From: Deltaproteobacteria bacterium
GTDB taxonomy: Bacteria > Desulfobacterota > Binatia > UTPRO1
Assembly: GCA_016200545.1 (NCBI GenBank)
Contig: JACQEO010000073.1
Span: 1-56,266, forward strand
Length of the DNA: 56,266 nt
Direction of reading: 5' to 3'
Shown here piece after piece: positions 45,701 to 53,148 of this stretch (positions are counted from its first letter, which is position 1; the number at the start of each line of letters is the position of its first letter). The translations under genes were made by a program, and so were the position numbers. Under the pieces are notes generated by a model. The model was not told the origin of the DNA. It was given only the letters and a program-made list of their open reading frames with translations, and ran no database searches.

Positions 45701-46673
45701 AGGAGAGGTGCGGATCGTTCAGGCGCGTCTTCTGGAGGTTGAGCACGCCGGCGCTGATGCGGAGATCGGTCCCGTACCCACGGGTCCCGAACTTCATGTC
45801 GGGCTTCCCGGGCTCGTCGATGAACGGGCCGAGATTGGGATTGCCGACCTCGGAGACCACCGACCGATCGATCTTGCCGCCACGCTCGAACGAGCGCAGG
45901 GGGTCGGGAGGCTGCGTGACGTTCCACGGGGGCAGCGGCACCAAGAACGGCAAGACGCCACGCGCGCGCTCGGCGTCGGTCGGGGGTGGCACCGTATTCA
46001 GGCGCTGCGGGAGCCCGTCGGGACTGTACGACTCGCCGAAGATGTACCGCTTCGCGGGGACGATGCCGTTGTTGTACGCCGCCCCGCCCCACAACATCGT
46101 CGAGGTCGTCATGAGACTCTTCTGCACACGACCGATCTCCTGGACGTGGCAGGAGCCACAGGTTTCGGCCGCGACGCGCAAGTCGCCCGGATTCTTGAAA
46201 CGAACGAACGCGTGCGATTCCTTGTTCAGCAGCGTATAGCTCCGCTCGGGATTCGCCGAGCTCAGACGATCGGCGTTCTTGGCGTCCGTCCATTCCTTCG
46301 GATAGCGCGGCAGCACGTGCGCCGCATCGCGTGCACGCGCGTATTCCGCGCTCCCGGACCGCGCGCCGCTCCCCTGCACCGTGGCGTCGCCGCCGTGGCA
46401 ATCGATGCACCCGAGCTTCACCTGCTCCGACGCGTGCATCGGCTCGATGCCGGCGTGACAGCTCACACATCCGGCGCTCTTCGCATCCGCCTCGGCCTGC
46501 GTCTGGCGCAGCAGCGCAGGCGCACCGTCGTCCGGCGCATCGGACGCCGTCGCTGGCGCCATCCACATGCAGACGGCCGCCACGAGCAGCGCCATGGTGG
46601 CCGCTCGGTCGCGCATACGCGCCGGACGACCGATCGCGGCGATAGGCTCCGATCCCAGCATCCTTCTCTCCAT
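42756..46673 (-). CDS. Giant decahaem cytochrome c fused to an LVIVD-repeat beta-propeller
   Basis: 1305 residues with a signal peptide (ATMALLVAAVCMWMAPATA). Ten CxxCH motifs lie between about residues 69 and 805: CVSCH, CIDCH, CGSCH, CTACH, CLVCH, CVDCH, CQDCH, CYSCH, CFGCH and CDDCH. From about 880 to 1200 come LVIVD-type repeats (GLVVVDVDV, GLVVVSID, GLRVVDV, GLAIVDVE, GLRVIQL), which build a beta-propeller found on cell-surface proteins. ATG at Met1 or Met5 are both possible starts; the gene begins 2 bp after the porin-like gene. By analogy with porin-cytochrome conduits it could cross or sit outside the outer membrane barrel. Confidence 0.9.
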   Translation of the reverse strand: MERRMLGSEPIAAIGRPARMRDRAATMALLVAAVCMWMAPATASDAPDDGAPALLRQTQAEADAKSAGCVSCHAGIEPMHASEQVKLGCIDCHGGDATVQGSGARSGSAEYARARDAAHVLPRYPKEWTDAKNADRLSSANPERSYTLLNKESHAFVRFKNPGDLRVAAETCGSCHVQEIGRVQKSLMTTSTMLWGGAAYNNGIVPAKRYIFGESYSPDGLPQRLNTVPPPTDAERARGVLPFLVPLPPWNVTQPPDPLRSFERGGKIDRSVVSEVGNPNLGPFIDEPGKPDMKFGTRGYGTDLRISAGVLNLQKTRLNDPHLSFLGTNDHPGDYRSSGCTACHVVYANDLDPEHSGPYARYGHAGTYQGNDPTIPHDEPGHPIAHRLTRAIPTSQCLVCHMHQPNSFLNTYLGYQMWDYETDGNLLWPKEQRYPTVDAATPFNVLHVEPIHTSLEHNPEEAAVRGLWTDRDVLANVSTLNSSTKETTFADYHGHGWIFRAVYKQDRKGNLLDAAGGIVAPSDPKKFAKAVHLQDIHAEKGMHCVDCHFEQDVHGNGKLYGEYPDAIEIGCQDCHGSVNSWATVATSGPAAPQGGGTNLLNGLTPWGRRRFEWVGDTLMQRSMVREDLEWEVRQVVDSIDPLSRHYNERARLAKTILKDGSTWGGIPESKDSLAHFDSNMTCYSCHTSWVTSCFGCHLPQQANWKEDKKHYDGEPTRNWTSYNPQVIRHDIFMLARHSGTKDHKIAPARSSSALVISSVNANRERLYFQQPTVSAEGLSSQAFNAHFAHTVRTRETRTCDDCHLSAKGDNNAWLSQVLMLGTGAVNFVGRYAWVGEGEHGVEAVAVTEWDEPQAVIGSNLQRLAYPANYQRHLDSQMELREAHHHPGVDLLSRKTDVQSLQLRGEYLYTANGAGGFRVFDVANLDNKGFSERIITAPVSPLGQRAYVKTSYATSVALPTNMPISSGRDHDPANEEQRLHPLYKYAYVTDRDEGLVVVDVDVLADGDPQNNFLTRAATFNPDGILGGARYITIAGTYAYVLCNRGLVVVSIDDPIQPRVVGTLGAPNLEAPRAIAVQFRYAFVSDARGLRVVDVTRPERPVLVATLELPEAGDLYVARTYAYVPAGSRGLAIVDVETPTKPFLYEMFDAGGVLNDTRAVRVGATDASIYAYVADGRNGLRVIQLVSPGETPGSAGFSPNPTPRLIATRRTEGPAVALSRGLDRDRAVDESGNQVAVFGRLGARPFDRAEMQRLFMRGDRVYTASTQPPGKAVRFVRPERPVNGSAEGAPIVQPEAPTSERLLPGRR

Positions 46674-46675
46674 CC

Positions 46676-48430
46676 CTAGAAGACCAGGACGGCCTCGGTG
46701 CCGACCTGGTACAGCGTCTGACTCTGGAAGATGTCCTTGAAGCCTCCGATCGGCTCGAGGACGGCGCCGAAACCGCGGAGAATGATGTTGTTGTTCAGCA
46801 GCGGCCGATATTCGAGGCCGAGGCTCAGATCGACGCCCACGTCGCTGCGAATGTTCGGCTGCTTCAAGAGGATTTCGAGGGGCTTGGTTTCCATGAATCG
46901 GATGTAGGTGGCGTTCCCGACCAAGCGCAGTGTCTGCGTCAGCTCCGCCGTGGCACCGACGTTCAGCATCATGATGCCCGGGTTGACGAAGTTCGCCTGG
47001 CCTTGGATCTTGCTGCTGCGCAGATCGGGAATGATGCTGTTACGCTGCATCAGCGCGACGCCGCCGCGATCCGCGATGCGAATGCTCTGGCGATTCCAGT
47101 AGCTGAAATCGCCACCGAGAATCTTCGGGTTGTCGAGAATCGAGTCGAAGCCGTGCGCCGTGCCGTCGCGCGGATTGCCGTCTCCCGACGTGTAGAACAT
47201 GGACGTTTGATACCGCATCCAGTCGCGGTCCACGGAGAGCTCGAGGAACGCGAGCTGCCCGTTGATGTCGACCGAGCGACCGGCGATCGGATTGGACGTA
47301 TCGTGTCCGAGCGCCTCGTAGAACGCGTGGCTGACGTTCAGCCACCCGATGTGACCTTCGCTCGTCCAGCCGAGATAGAAGACGGTGACGTCGTGGGCCT
47401 TCGCGATGCCGACCGGATCGGGTCGCACGAGGAAGCCCTGGTTGTCGAAGACCAGGTCCCTGCCCCTGCCCTCGTCTCGGTCGTAGTGGACGCTGAATTG
47501 CGTCTGATAGCCGAGCGTCAGGAAATCCTGGATGTAGACGTTCGCGATCGCGATCTGCTGATGCCGCAGATCGAACGTGTTGAGCTCGCTGTTGGTGTCC
47601 TTCTCCGCCTGATTGAAATAGATCAAATTGTATTGGTAGCGGTTGCCGTTCGCCGAGCCGAACAGCCGGACACCTTGATTCACGTCGGAGAAGATCAGGC
47701 TGCGGAAGTCGCTGTTGAACGGCTGCCGGCCGATCTTCGTCGAGATGAAGTCGTAGTTGGTCGAGAGATTGGCGAGGTGGACCTCGAGGAAGCCCTCCTG
47801 GAGCGCGAAGTGCGTCGTCGTCCGGCTGGTCGCGTCCCGGACGTCGGGATCGACCGCGGCGTTCTCGAACACTTTGAGGAGATTGAGATCGCCCACGCCT
47901 TCGAGGCTCAGCTGCCATTCGAACGGCTTGAACGACGTCGACCCCTTCTGCACCTCCAAGCGCGTCGCGAACTTCTCGTCGAGGATGATCGCGTTGTCGT
48001 TCCCGAAGAACGAGAACTCGCCGGGTCGCCGCGCGCTCACCGAGCTCGGCGTCGGCGCCGAGCGTCCCTCGACGCTCGTCCGGTTGATGCCGGTGAGCTT
48101 GAGGAACACGTCTTCGCCGTAGATGGGATAGTCACCCTTGAGAAGATTCTGATTGTACGGATCGTACCAGTGACCCTTCGCGTTCAACTTGTAAGGGGGC
48201 GGCGCGATCTTCCACCGACTCTCGATCGGCGTGGTCTCACCATTCGCCGCCACCGCCGGCGCCTGCTCGGTGTCGCGCTCGCCCGCCGCCCGAGCCGGTA
48301 CGCCGGCGAGGAGCACGCACAGGATCGCAGCCCCGATTCGGATCGCACCCACCGCCGCACCACCCTTCTCGGCCGGCTCGACAACCCGCGAGGAGCCGTC
48401 GAGGTCACTCCGACTCGTCAGATGCCGCAT
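46676..48430 (-). CDS. Outer-membrane beta-barrel (porin-like) protein
   Basis: 584 residues from the ATG with GAGGGG upstream; a GTG three codons earlier is the alternative. A signal peptide (AAILCVLLAGVPARAA) precedes long runs of alternating polar/hydrophobic strands rich in Tyr, Phe and Asn, and the chain ends in TEAVLVF, whose C-terminal Phe is the outer-membrane barrel assembly signal. The Asp/Asn-rich strand pattern recalls DUF1302-like and other large porins. Being directly upstream of the decahaem-LVIVD gene (2 bp), it is a strong candidate for the pore through which a cytochrome passes electrons. Confidence 0.85.
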   Translation of the reverse strand: MRHLTSRSDLDGSSRVVEPAEKGGAAVGAIRIGAAILCVLLAGVPARAAGERDTEQAPAVAANGETTPIESRWKIAPPPYKLNAKGHWYDPYNQNLLKGDYPIYGEDVFLKLTGINRTSVEGRSAPTPSSVSARRPGEFSFFGNDNAIILDEKFATRLEVQKGSTSFKPFEWQLSLEGVGDLNLLKVFENAAVDPDVRDATSRTTTHFALQEGFLEVHLANLSTNYDFISTKIGRQPFNSDFRSLIFSDVNQGVRLFGSANGNRYQYNLIYFNQAEKDTNSELNTFDLRHQQIAIANVYIQDFLTLGYQTQFSVHYDRDEGRGRDLVFDNQGFLVRPDPVGIAKAHDVTVFYLGWTSEGHIGWLNVSHAFYEALGHDTSNPIAGRSVDINGQLAFLELSVDRDWMRYQTSMFYTSGDGNPRDGTAHGFDSILDNPKILGGDFSYWNRQSIRIADRGGVALMQRNSIIPDLRSSKIQGQANFVNPGIMMLNVGATAELTQTLRLVGNATYIRFMETKPLEILLKQPNIRSDVGVDLSLGLEYRPLLNNNIILRGFGAVLEPIGGFKDIFQSQTLYQVGTEAVLVF

Positions 48431-48461
48431 GAACGCCACCCCTCGCTCGCGAACTCGGTCG

Positions 48462-50378
48462 TCACTCGAACGGATTTCGATTGGCCTTCACGTAAGGAAG
48501 CCGGACACCGCGAACCTTCACCTGATCCGCGCGGATGTTGGCGGGCGGCTCGAAGCCGCCGTCCGCCTGCGTGCCGGCGATCGTGACGACGTCGTCCTGC
48601 TCGACCCCGTCACCACTGACGCCGAACCCGCCGATCAGCACGCCGTCCCGGTACAAGGGCGCGCTCCCCGGAAAAAAGACGATGCCGTTCTGGCGACCGT
48701 TCGCCGGCTCTCTGCCGTTGGTGCACGACGTCGCAGAATCCTCGAGAAACGCGCGCCGAAAAGGCCCCGGATCGCTGGTTTCGATGCCGGACGGAAAGAA
48801 CGGCTGCCCACCGAAACTCAACGTCCGATTGGTGATCGCCGTCCCCGGCTTGAAGGCCTGGCCGCGGATGTCCGTCAGTCCCGGGCTGTCGAGAGTGTCC
48901 GCAGGATCGATGGTCAGGCTGCTGAAGTACACGACGTTCCGCGATTTCGCGACGGCCACGTCGATCGAGAAAACCGTCGCGTCCGTCATGCGGAAGAGCC
49001 CCAAGAGCTTGTCGTTGGTGTCGGAGACCGCCAGCACCATCGCGGTCCGCGCTTCGAGCGGGAGACGGATCGCCGCCCGGGTCTCGAGGGCGCGGGTCAC
49101 CCCGGCCATGATGATCTCCTCGACCTCCGACTTGCTGAGCGGCGTTGCGCCCGCCGGCGCGTCGGTCGCGTCGTTCGGACCGACCAGCCAGCCGGACGCA
49201 ACCGGTCGAGCCGCGAGCGTCGAGGGAGCGGTGGGATCGACGATCAATGGCGCAACGAGATCCGCCCCGGCACCGACTCGAGCCTGAACGCTCGGATTGC
49301 CGGCGACCTCCGGCACCTCGATGCCGTCGATGAAGATGACCGGATCGAACGGGAGCCGTCGTGCCGGCAGGATGTCGAAGTCGCACGCGGCCGCGGACGC
49401 ACAGCATGCCGGGTGCTCGATCGTCGTACTCGTGCAGACCGTCTCGAATCCCTGACGCGCAATGTTGGGAAACCCGGTGCCATCACCGGCGAACGCGCGT
49501 GCCGCCAGCTCGGCAATGTCGAAGTTCGGATCGTCGCCGCTCTTGCGCAAGATGTCGGGCTCACCCGAGCGGCTCGCGATCGGATCCCGCACGAGCAGCT
49601 GGCCGCGGAGCGCGACTCCCACGCCGCCCGCCATCGCCACGCGCCGGTTACCATCGCCGCCGGTCTCCTGCTTGAAGATCGGCACCCCGCCCGGCTCCGT
49701 CGCGATGCCGGTCGAGCACCCCAGTCGTCCGGTGGGATCGTTCGTACCCTCGCAACGCAACGCTCCGAGCCCCACGCCCTCACGTAGCGACGAGACGAGA
49801 TTGAGCGCGCGTGGTACGTCCTGCCCGGCAATGAAGCCGACGCCGCCACTATCGAAGCTGCACCCGCGATTGGTGTTCTCGATGCCGAACAACGCGGCGG
49901 ATACCGTGTCCTTCACGCCGGGCGGAAAGTGCACGTCGCTGATGAACCGCACCGAACGTGAGGTCAGTGGTGTCTGATCGGCGCTGAAGAAGGACGCCGT
50001 GCGCGCCAGCTGCACGGCACGATTCACGACCGCGCAGTCGCCGTCGCTCGAGCAGCTCGCAGGATCTTGCAGGGTCGCCTGCGCGATGGCGAAGGTCGCG
50101 CCGACGCCGAGAATCGTGCCGTTCCGATCGGTGACCGCAACGGCGATCTCCCGATCGATCGCCCGCGCCGCGTGCCGCATGATCGCGCGGACCTCGTCGG
50201 GGGCGAGCGTCACCGGCGCGAGCGGCGGCGTGGGAGCGGGCTGCGGCGGCGCCTGCTTCCCCGCGCTTCCTCCGCAACCGGAGCCGATCAGGATGCAACA
50301 CAGGAGGAACGCGGACAGCAGGTCCGACGTTCGAGAGTGTCCGGCGTCATTCGTCTCGATCTGCGGTAGTGTGCTCAT
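48462..50378 (-). CDS. Lipoprotein with two GlcG/HbpS domains
   Basis: 638 residues. The N-terminus has a lipoprotein-like signal (LLSAFLLCCILIGSGCGGS, Cys35) followed by a Pro-rich spacer. Two GlcG/HbpS domains follow: one from LAPDEVRAIMRHAARAIDRE with AVAVTDRNGTILGVGATF, another from LSKSEVEEIIMAGVTRALET with AMVLAVSDTNDKLLGLFRMT and the ending GVLIGGFGVSGDGVEQDDVV. Extra Cys pairs in the first domain suggest disulphides. It is the second gene of the operon, 25 bp after the FAD-FHA-ferredoxin gene and 31 bp before the barrel gene, so a haem-handling or ligand-sensing role next to the conduit is likely. Confidence 0.85.
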   Translation of the reverse strand: MSTLPQIETNDAGHSRTSDLLSAFLLCCILIGSGCGGSAGKQAPPQPAPTPPLAPVTLAPDEVRAIMRHAARAIDREIAVAVTDRNGTILGVGATFAIAQATLQDPASCSSDGDCAVVNRAVQLARTASFFSADQTPLTSRSVRFISDVHFPPGVKDTVSAALFGIENTNRGCSFDSGGVGFIAGQDVPRALNLVSSLREGVGLGALRCEGTNDPTGRLGCSTGIATEPGGVPIFKQETGGDGNRRVAMAGGVGVALRGQLLVRDPIASRSGEPDILRKSGDDPNFDIAELAARAFAGDGTGFPNIARQGFETVCTSTTIEHPACCASAAACDFDILPARRLPFDPVIFIDGIEVPEVAGNPSVQARVGAGADLVAPLIVDPTAPSTLAARPVASGWLVGPNDATDAPAGATPLSKSEVEEIIMAGVTRALETRAAIRLPLEARTAMVLAVSDTNDKLLGLFRMTDATVFSIDVAVAKSRNVVYFSSLTIDPADTLDSPGLTDIRGQAFKPGTAITNRTLSFGGQPFFPSGIETSDPGPFRRAFLEDSATSCTNGREPANGRQNGIVFFPGSAPLYRDGVLIGGFGVSGDGVEQDDVVTIAGTQADGGFEPPANIRADQVKVRGVRLPYVKANRNPFE

Positions 50379-50403
50379 CGCTCCTGCTCGATTACGTCGA
50401 GTG

Positions 50404-52953
50404 TCAGCTCGGGATGCCGAGCTTCACCGGCCCCTTGATCTTCGCGAGACATGCAAGGCGATACTTCTTCGGATCGGCATCGAGGAACGCCTTGTTGGCG
50501 ACCGTGTTCATCTCGGGCGAGCCCGGGTCGACCGGAAGGAAGTTGTCCGCCCCGTCGAGAATCGCGATCGCGCAGAGTCCGCACAGACCGAGCTTGCACT
50601 CCCAGCCGAGTGGCTCGTCCATGTGCTCGGCCGGCTCGCCTTTGCTTGATACCTTGCAGGTCGGAAACCGACTCTTGATGCTCCCGAAGTACGCGTGCAG
50701 CAGGTCCTGCCCGGACGCGACGCCGAACGTCACCGGATACTCGACGTGCTCGATCGTCGCCGGGATGAGTCCTTCCGCGACGGCGGGCGCGGCGGCCGGA
50801 GCCGGCGCCGGCCGCGCAACGGCGACCGCCGGGGCGGCCGGAGTCGCGGCGGCGCTTCTCGCGACCGGCTTCGCTGCCGGGGCCGCGCTGCGAGCACTCG
50901 CGGCGCCGCCGCGAGCGGGAGTCGGCGCCGCAGCGGCAGCGGGCGCCGGCGTCGCAGCGATCGCGGGTGCGGGCGCCACGGCGGCAGGCGCCACGGCGGC
51001 GACGGCGCGCGGTTCGGGGACCTCCAGCGGCTCCTCCGTCACGACGTCGGTCGATGCAAGCTTGGCGCCGGAGGTGAAGGTCTCGAAGCGGAACCGCTTG
51101 CTCCCGACGCGGAACTCGTCACCGTTCGCCAGCGCGAGAGCGCCGGCCAGCTTGACGTACGTGCCGTTCTTGCTGCCGAGATCGAAGACGCTGAGGCCCT
51201 CGGGCGACACCCTGAACTGCGCATGGCGGCGCGACAAGCTCAAGTCGGACGCGTCGAGCGTCACCTGCGAAGCGCGCCCGACGAACAAACCCTTCTCTTC
51301 GATCTGATGCTTCGCTTGATACACACCGTCGGCGTTGTAGTGAGCGATCGCCCACCCGGCACCGGATTTCGTCGCCATCAGGATCTGGGACCCGATCCAC
51401 ACCAGGCCGCCTTCGCCAAGGCGACGGCCTTCGACGCCTTGCGCGCGCAGCCACACGCCGGACCCCGTGCCGCAGTCCTCGAGCTGATACGCGGCGCCTT
51501 GCCGCGTGATGGTTGCGTGCATGTCGGCCATGTACACGTCGCTCGGACACGAGACGTCGGCGCTGGCGGCCTTGCCAATCGTGATCGTGTCCTTGCTGAT
51601 CGGGAATTGCTCGTCGGCGGTGCCGTCCGGCTGCAGCGTGACGATCTGGGTCACGTGCTCGGCAGGTCTCGCCGCCTCCGGCTCCGAGGGCGTCGGCGGC
51701 ACGATTGCCCGCGCCGCGGCCGCTTCGGACGCGCGCGGCGTCTCGGGCGGCGCCGCGACCTTCGTCGCGACGATGCCCAGGCGGGCCGCGATCACCTCGA
51801 TCGCCTGCACGGCCTCGACCATCGCCGCCTTGATGTTTCGCTTCTGGACGATCTGCTCGTAGGTGGTGGAATCGGCAAAATCGCTGCACCGGAGGTACTT
51901 CGGCCCGCGCGCGTCGCCGACGAGGAAGACACCCGGCTGCGAGACCTCGCCGTTACGATTGACGAGCATCAACGCACGATTGTTGAGGAGAGGAACCTTG
52001 GCACCGAGACTCTGAAGGAACCTGACGGGGAGATCTTCGCCGATGCACGCGACCACGCGGTGCTTGGGAAACTCCAGATGCACGGTTTCAGGGGGACGGC
52101 CGTCGACCACTTTTCGATCAATGCGAACCGAGAGGTACTCCTGTTTGTCGGGCCCGAGGACGACCGCCGTAGGCTCGGAGAAGCTCAGGTAGCGGATGTT
52201 GCCGTTGCCGACGTAGGCATTGAAAAAAACGTCGCTCAACGCTTTAGAGACCTTCGGCATGCTGTCGCCGCGATACGACCAGTACACCCAGCTCGTATCC
52301 TCGGCCGCCACCTTCGCGTTGGAGATCGCGATGACGGCCTCCGCCGCCGAGGTGCCGCCGCCGATCACCAGCACGGGATCGCCGACATAGCGCTTCGCGT
52401 CGTCGAGACGAAAGGCGAGCCCGTCGGTATTCCCCGGGATGTCGAAGCGCCGCGGAACTCCGGCCCCGATCGCGACCAAGACGTTCTTCGCCTTGTACGC
52501 GACCTCTTGGCCGGCGCGATGATTCCAGGTCTTCACTTCCCACGTGCCGTCGCCGGCGGGCGCGAGCCCGGTAAATTCGGAGCCGATCTTGGCCGCGATG
52601 TTGTTGTCCTTGTAACGCCCCTTCCACGCCCGGACCATCTCGTCCTTGTCGATGTCGTCGAAATGCAGCGATCCGAGGAGGGGGCCGCCGGCCGGGAACT
52701 GCAGCTTGTCGCCGCCCCCATAGTTCGGCTTGATCAGCTTTTCCTTGGGGTAGTCCCGGATCCGCTTCATCAGGTCATCGTAGTCGATGACGAGCGCGCT
52801 CAGACCGAGCTCGGCCGCGCGCAATGCCGCTGCGGTTCCGGCCGGCCCACCACCGGCGATGAGGACATCGAGAAGGTCGGCGGGCGGACGCCGGTCGCGA
52901 ACCTTCAGCGTCCCGAGCTTCGTGTATTCGGAATCGAGCTCGTCCTCAGCCAT
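50404..52953 (-). CDS. Fusion: FAD/NAD(P) oxidoreductase, two FHA domains, [2Fe-2S] ferredoxin
   Basis: 849 residues, no signal peptide. FAD fold at 28-200 (LIAGGGPAGTAAALRAAELG), NAD(P) fold near 195-230 (VLVIGGGTSAAEAVIAISNA), C-terminal FAD contact GVFLVGDARG, as in thioredoxin reductase-like enzymes but without the CxxC active site. A degenerate FHA-like domain (about 435-530, MADMHATI in place of SRxHA) precedes a canonical FHA (550-640, LSRRHAQFR, SKNGTYV). An Ala/Pro-rich linker leads to a C-terminal plant-type [2Fe-2S] domain, WECKLGLCGLC plus RLACLAK. It should draw electrons from NAD(P)H into the iron-sulphur centre. First gene of the conduit operon. Confidence 0.92.
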   Translation of the reverse strand: MAEDELDSEYTKLGTLKVRDRRPPADLLDVLIAGGGPAGTAAALRAAELGLSALVIDYDDLMKRIRDYPKEKLIKPNYGGGDKLQFPAGGPLLGSLHFDDIDKDEMVRAWKGRYKDNNIAAKIGSEFTGLAPAGDGTWEVKTWNHRAGQEVAYKAKNVLVAIGAGVPRRFDIPGNTDGLAFRLDDAKRYVGDPVLVIGGGTSAAEAVIAISNAKVAAEDTSWVYWSYRGDSMPKVSKALSDVFFNAYVGNGNIRYLSFSEPTAVVLGPDKQEYLSVRIDRKVVDGRPPETVHLEFPKHRVVACIGEDLPVRFLQSLGAKVPLLNNRALMLVNRNGEVSQPGVFLVGDARGPKYLRCSDFADSTTYEQIVQKRNIKAAMVEAVQAIEVIAARLGIVATKVAAPPETPRASEAAAARAIVPPTPSEPEAARPAEHVTQIVTLQPDGTADEQFPISKDTITIGKAASADVSCPSDVYMADMHATITRQGAAYQLEDCGTGSGVWLRAQGVEGRRLGEGGLVWIGSQILMATKSGAGWAIAHYNADGVYQAKHQIEEKGLFVGRASQVTLDASDLSLSRRHAQFRVSPEGLSVFDLGSKNGTYVKLAGALALANGDEFRVGSKRFRFETFTSGAKLASTDVVTEEPLEVPEPRAVAAVAPAAVAPAPAIAATPAPAAAAAPTPARGGAASARSAAPAAKPVARSAAATPAAPAVAVARPAPAPAAAPAVAEGLIPATIEHVEYPVTFGVASGQDLLHAYFGSIKSRFPTCKVSSKGEPAEHMDEPLGWECKLGLCGLCAIAILDGADNFLPVDPGSPEMNTVANKAFLDADPKKYRLACLAKIKGPVKLGIPS

Positions 52954-53148
52954 GAAACGCGGGTCCCTCTCTCCCTGAGTCTCGTCCCATCACGCCATCG
53001 CGGGGATGCCGTTCCCTACTGGGAGGTCTCGAACTTTGTCAAGGAACGCGCGGATGCGATGATCCGCTCGCGTTGAATCGAGCCGGCGGCGGTCGCACGC
53101 TGGATGGCGCTGATCGACCTGTGCTATCTGGCGCGATGGGGAGCGAAT
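52954..53148. promoter_or_regulatory. Divergent control region of the conduit operon and the FHA gene
   Basis: 195 bp separate the two ATGs. Both genes start outwards from here, so this is where regulation of the FAD-FHA-ferredoxin operon and of the FHA membrane protein must occur. GC-rich with no clear consensus promoter or operator found by eye. Confidence 0.4.

Noticed and set aside
44019..46679. 886-codon plus-strand open frame opposite the decahaem-LVIVD gene
   Set aside because: The minus-strand product has ten CxxCH motifs and a propeller. The opposite frame has none and is an Arg/Val-rich shadow.
50695..53076. 793-codon plus-strand open frame opposite the FAD-FHA-ferredoxin gene
   Set aside because: Arg/Gly-rich shadow without motifs; the minus-strand gene has intact Rossmann, FHA and [2Fe-2S] signatures.
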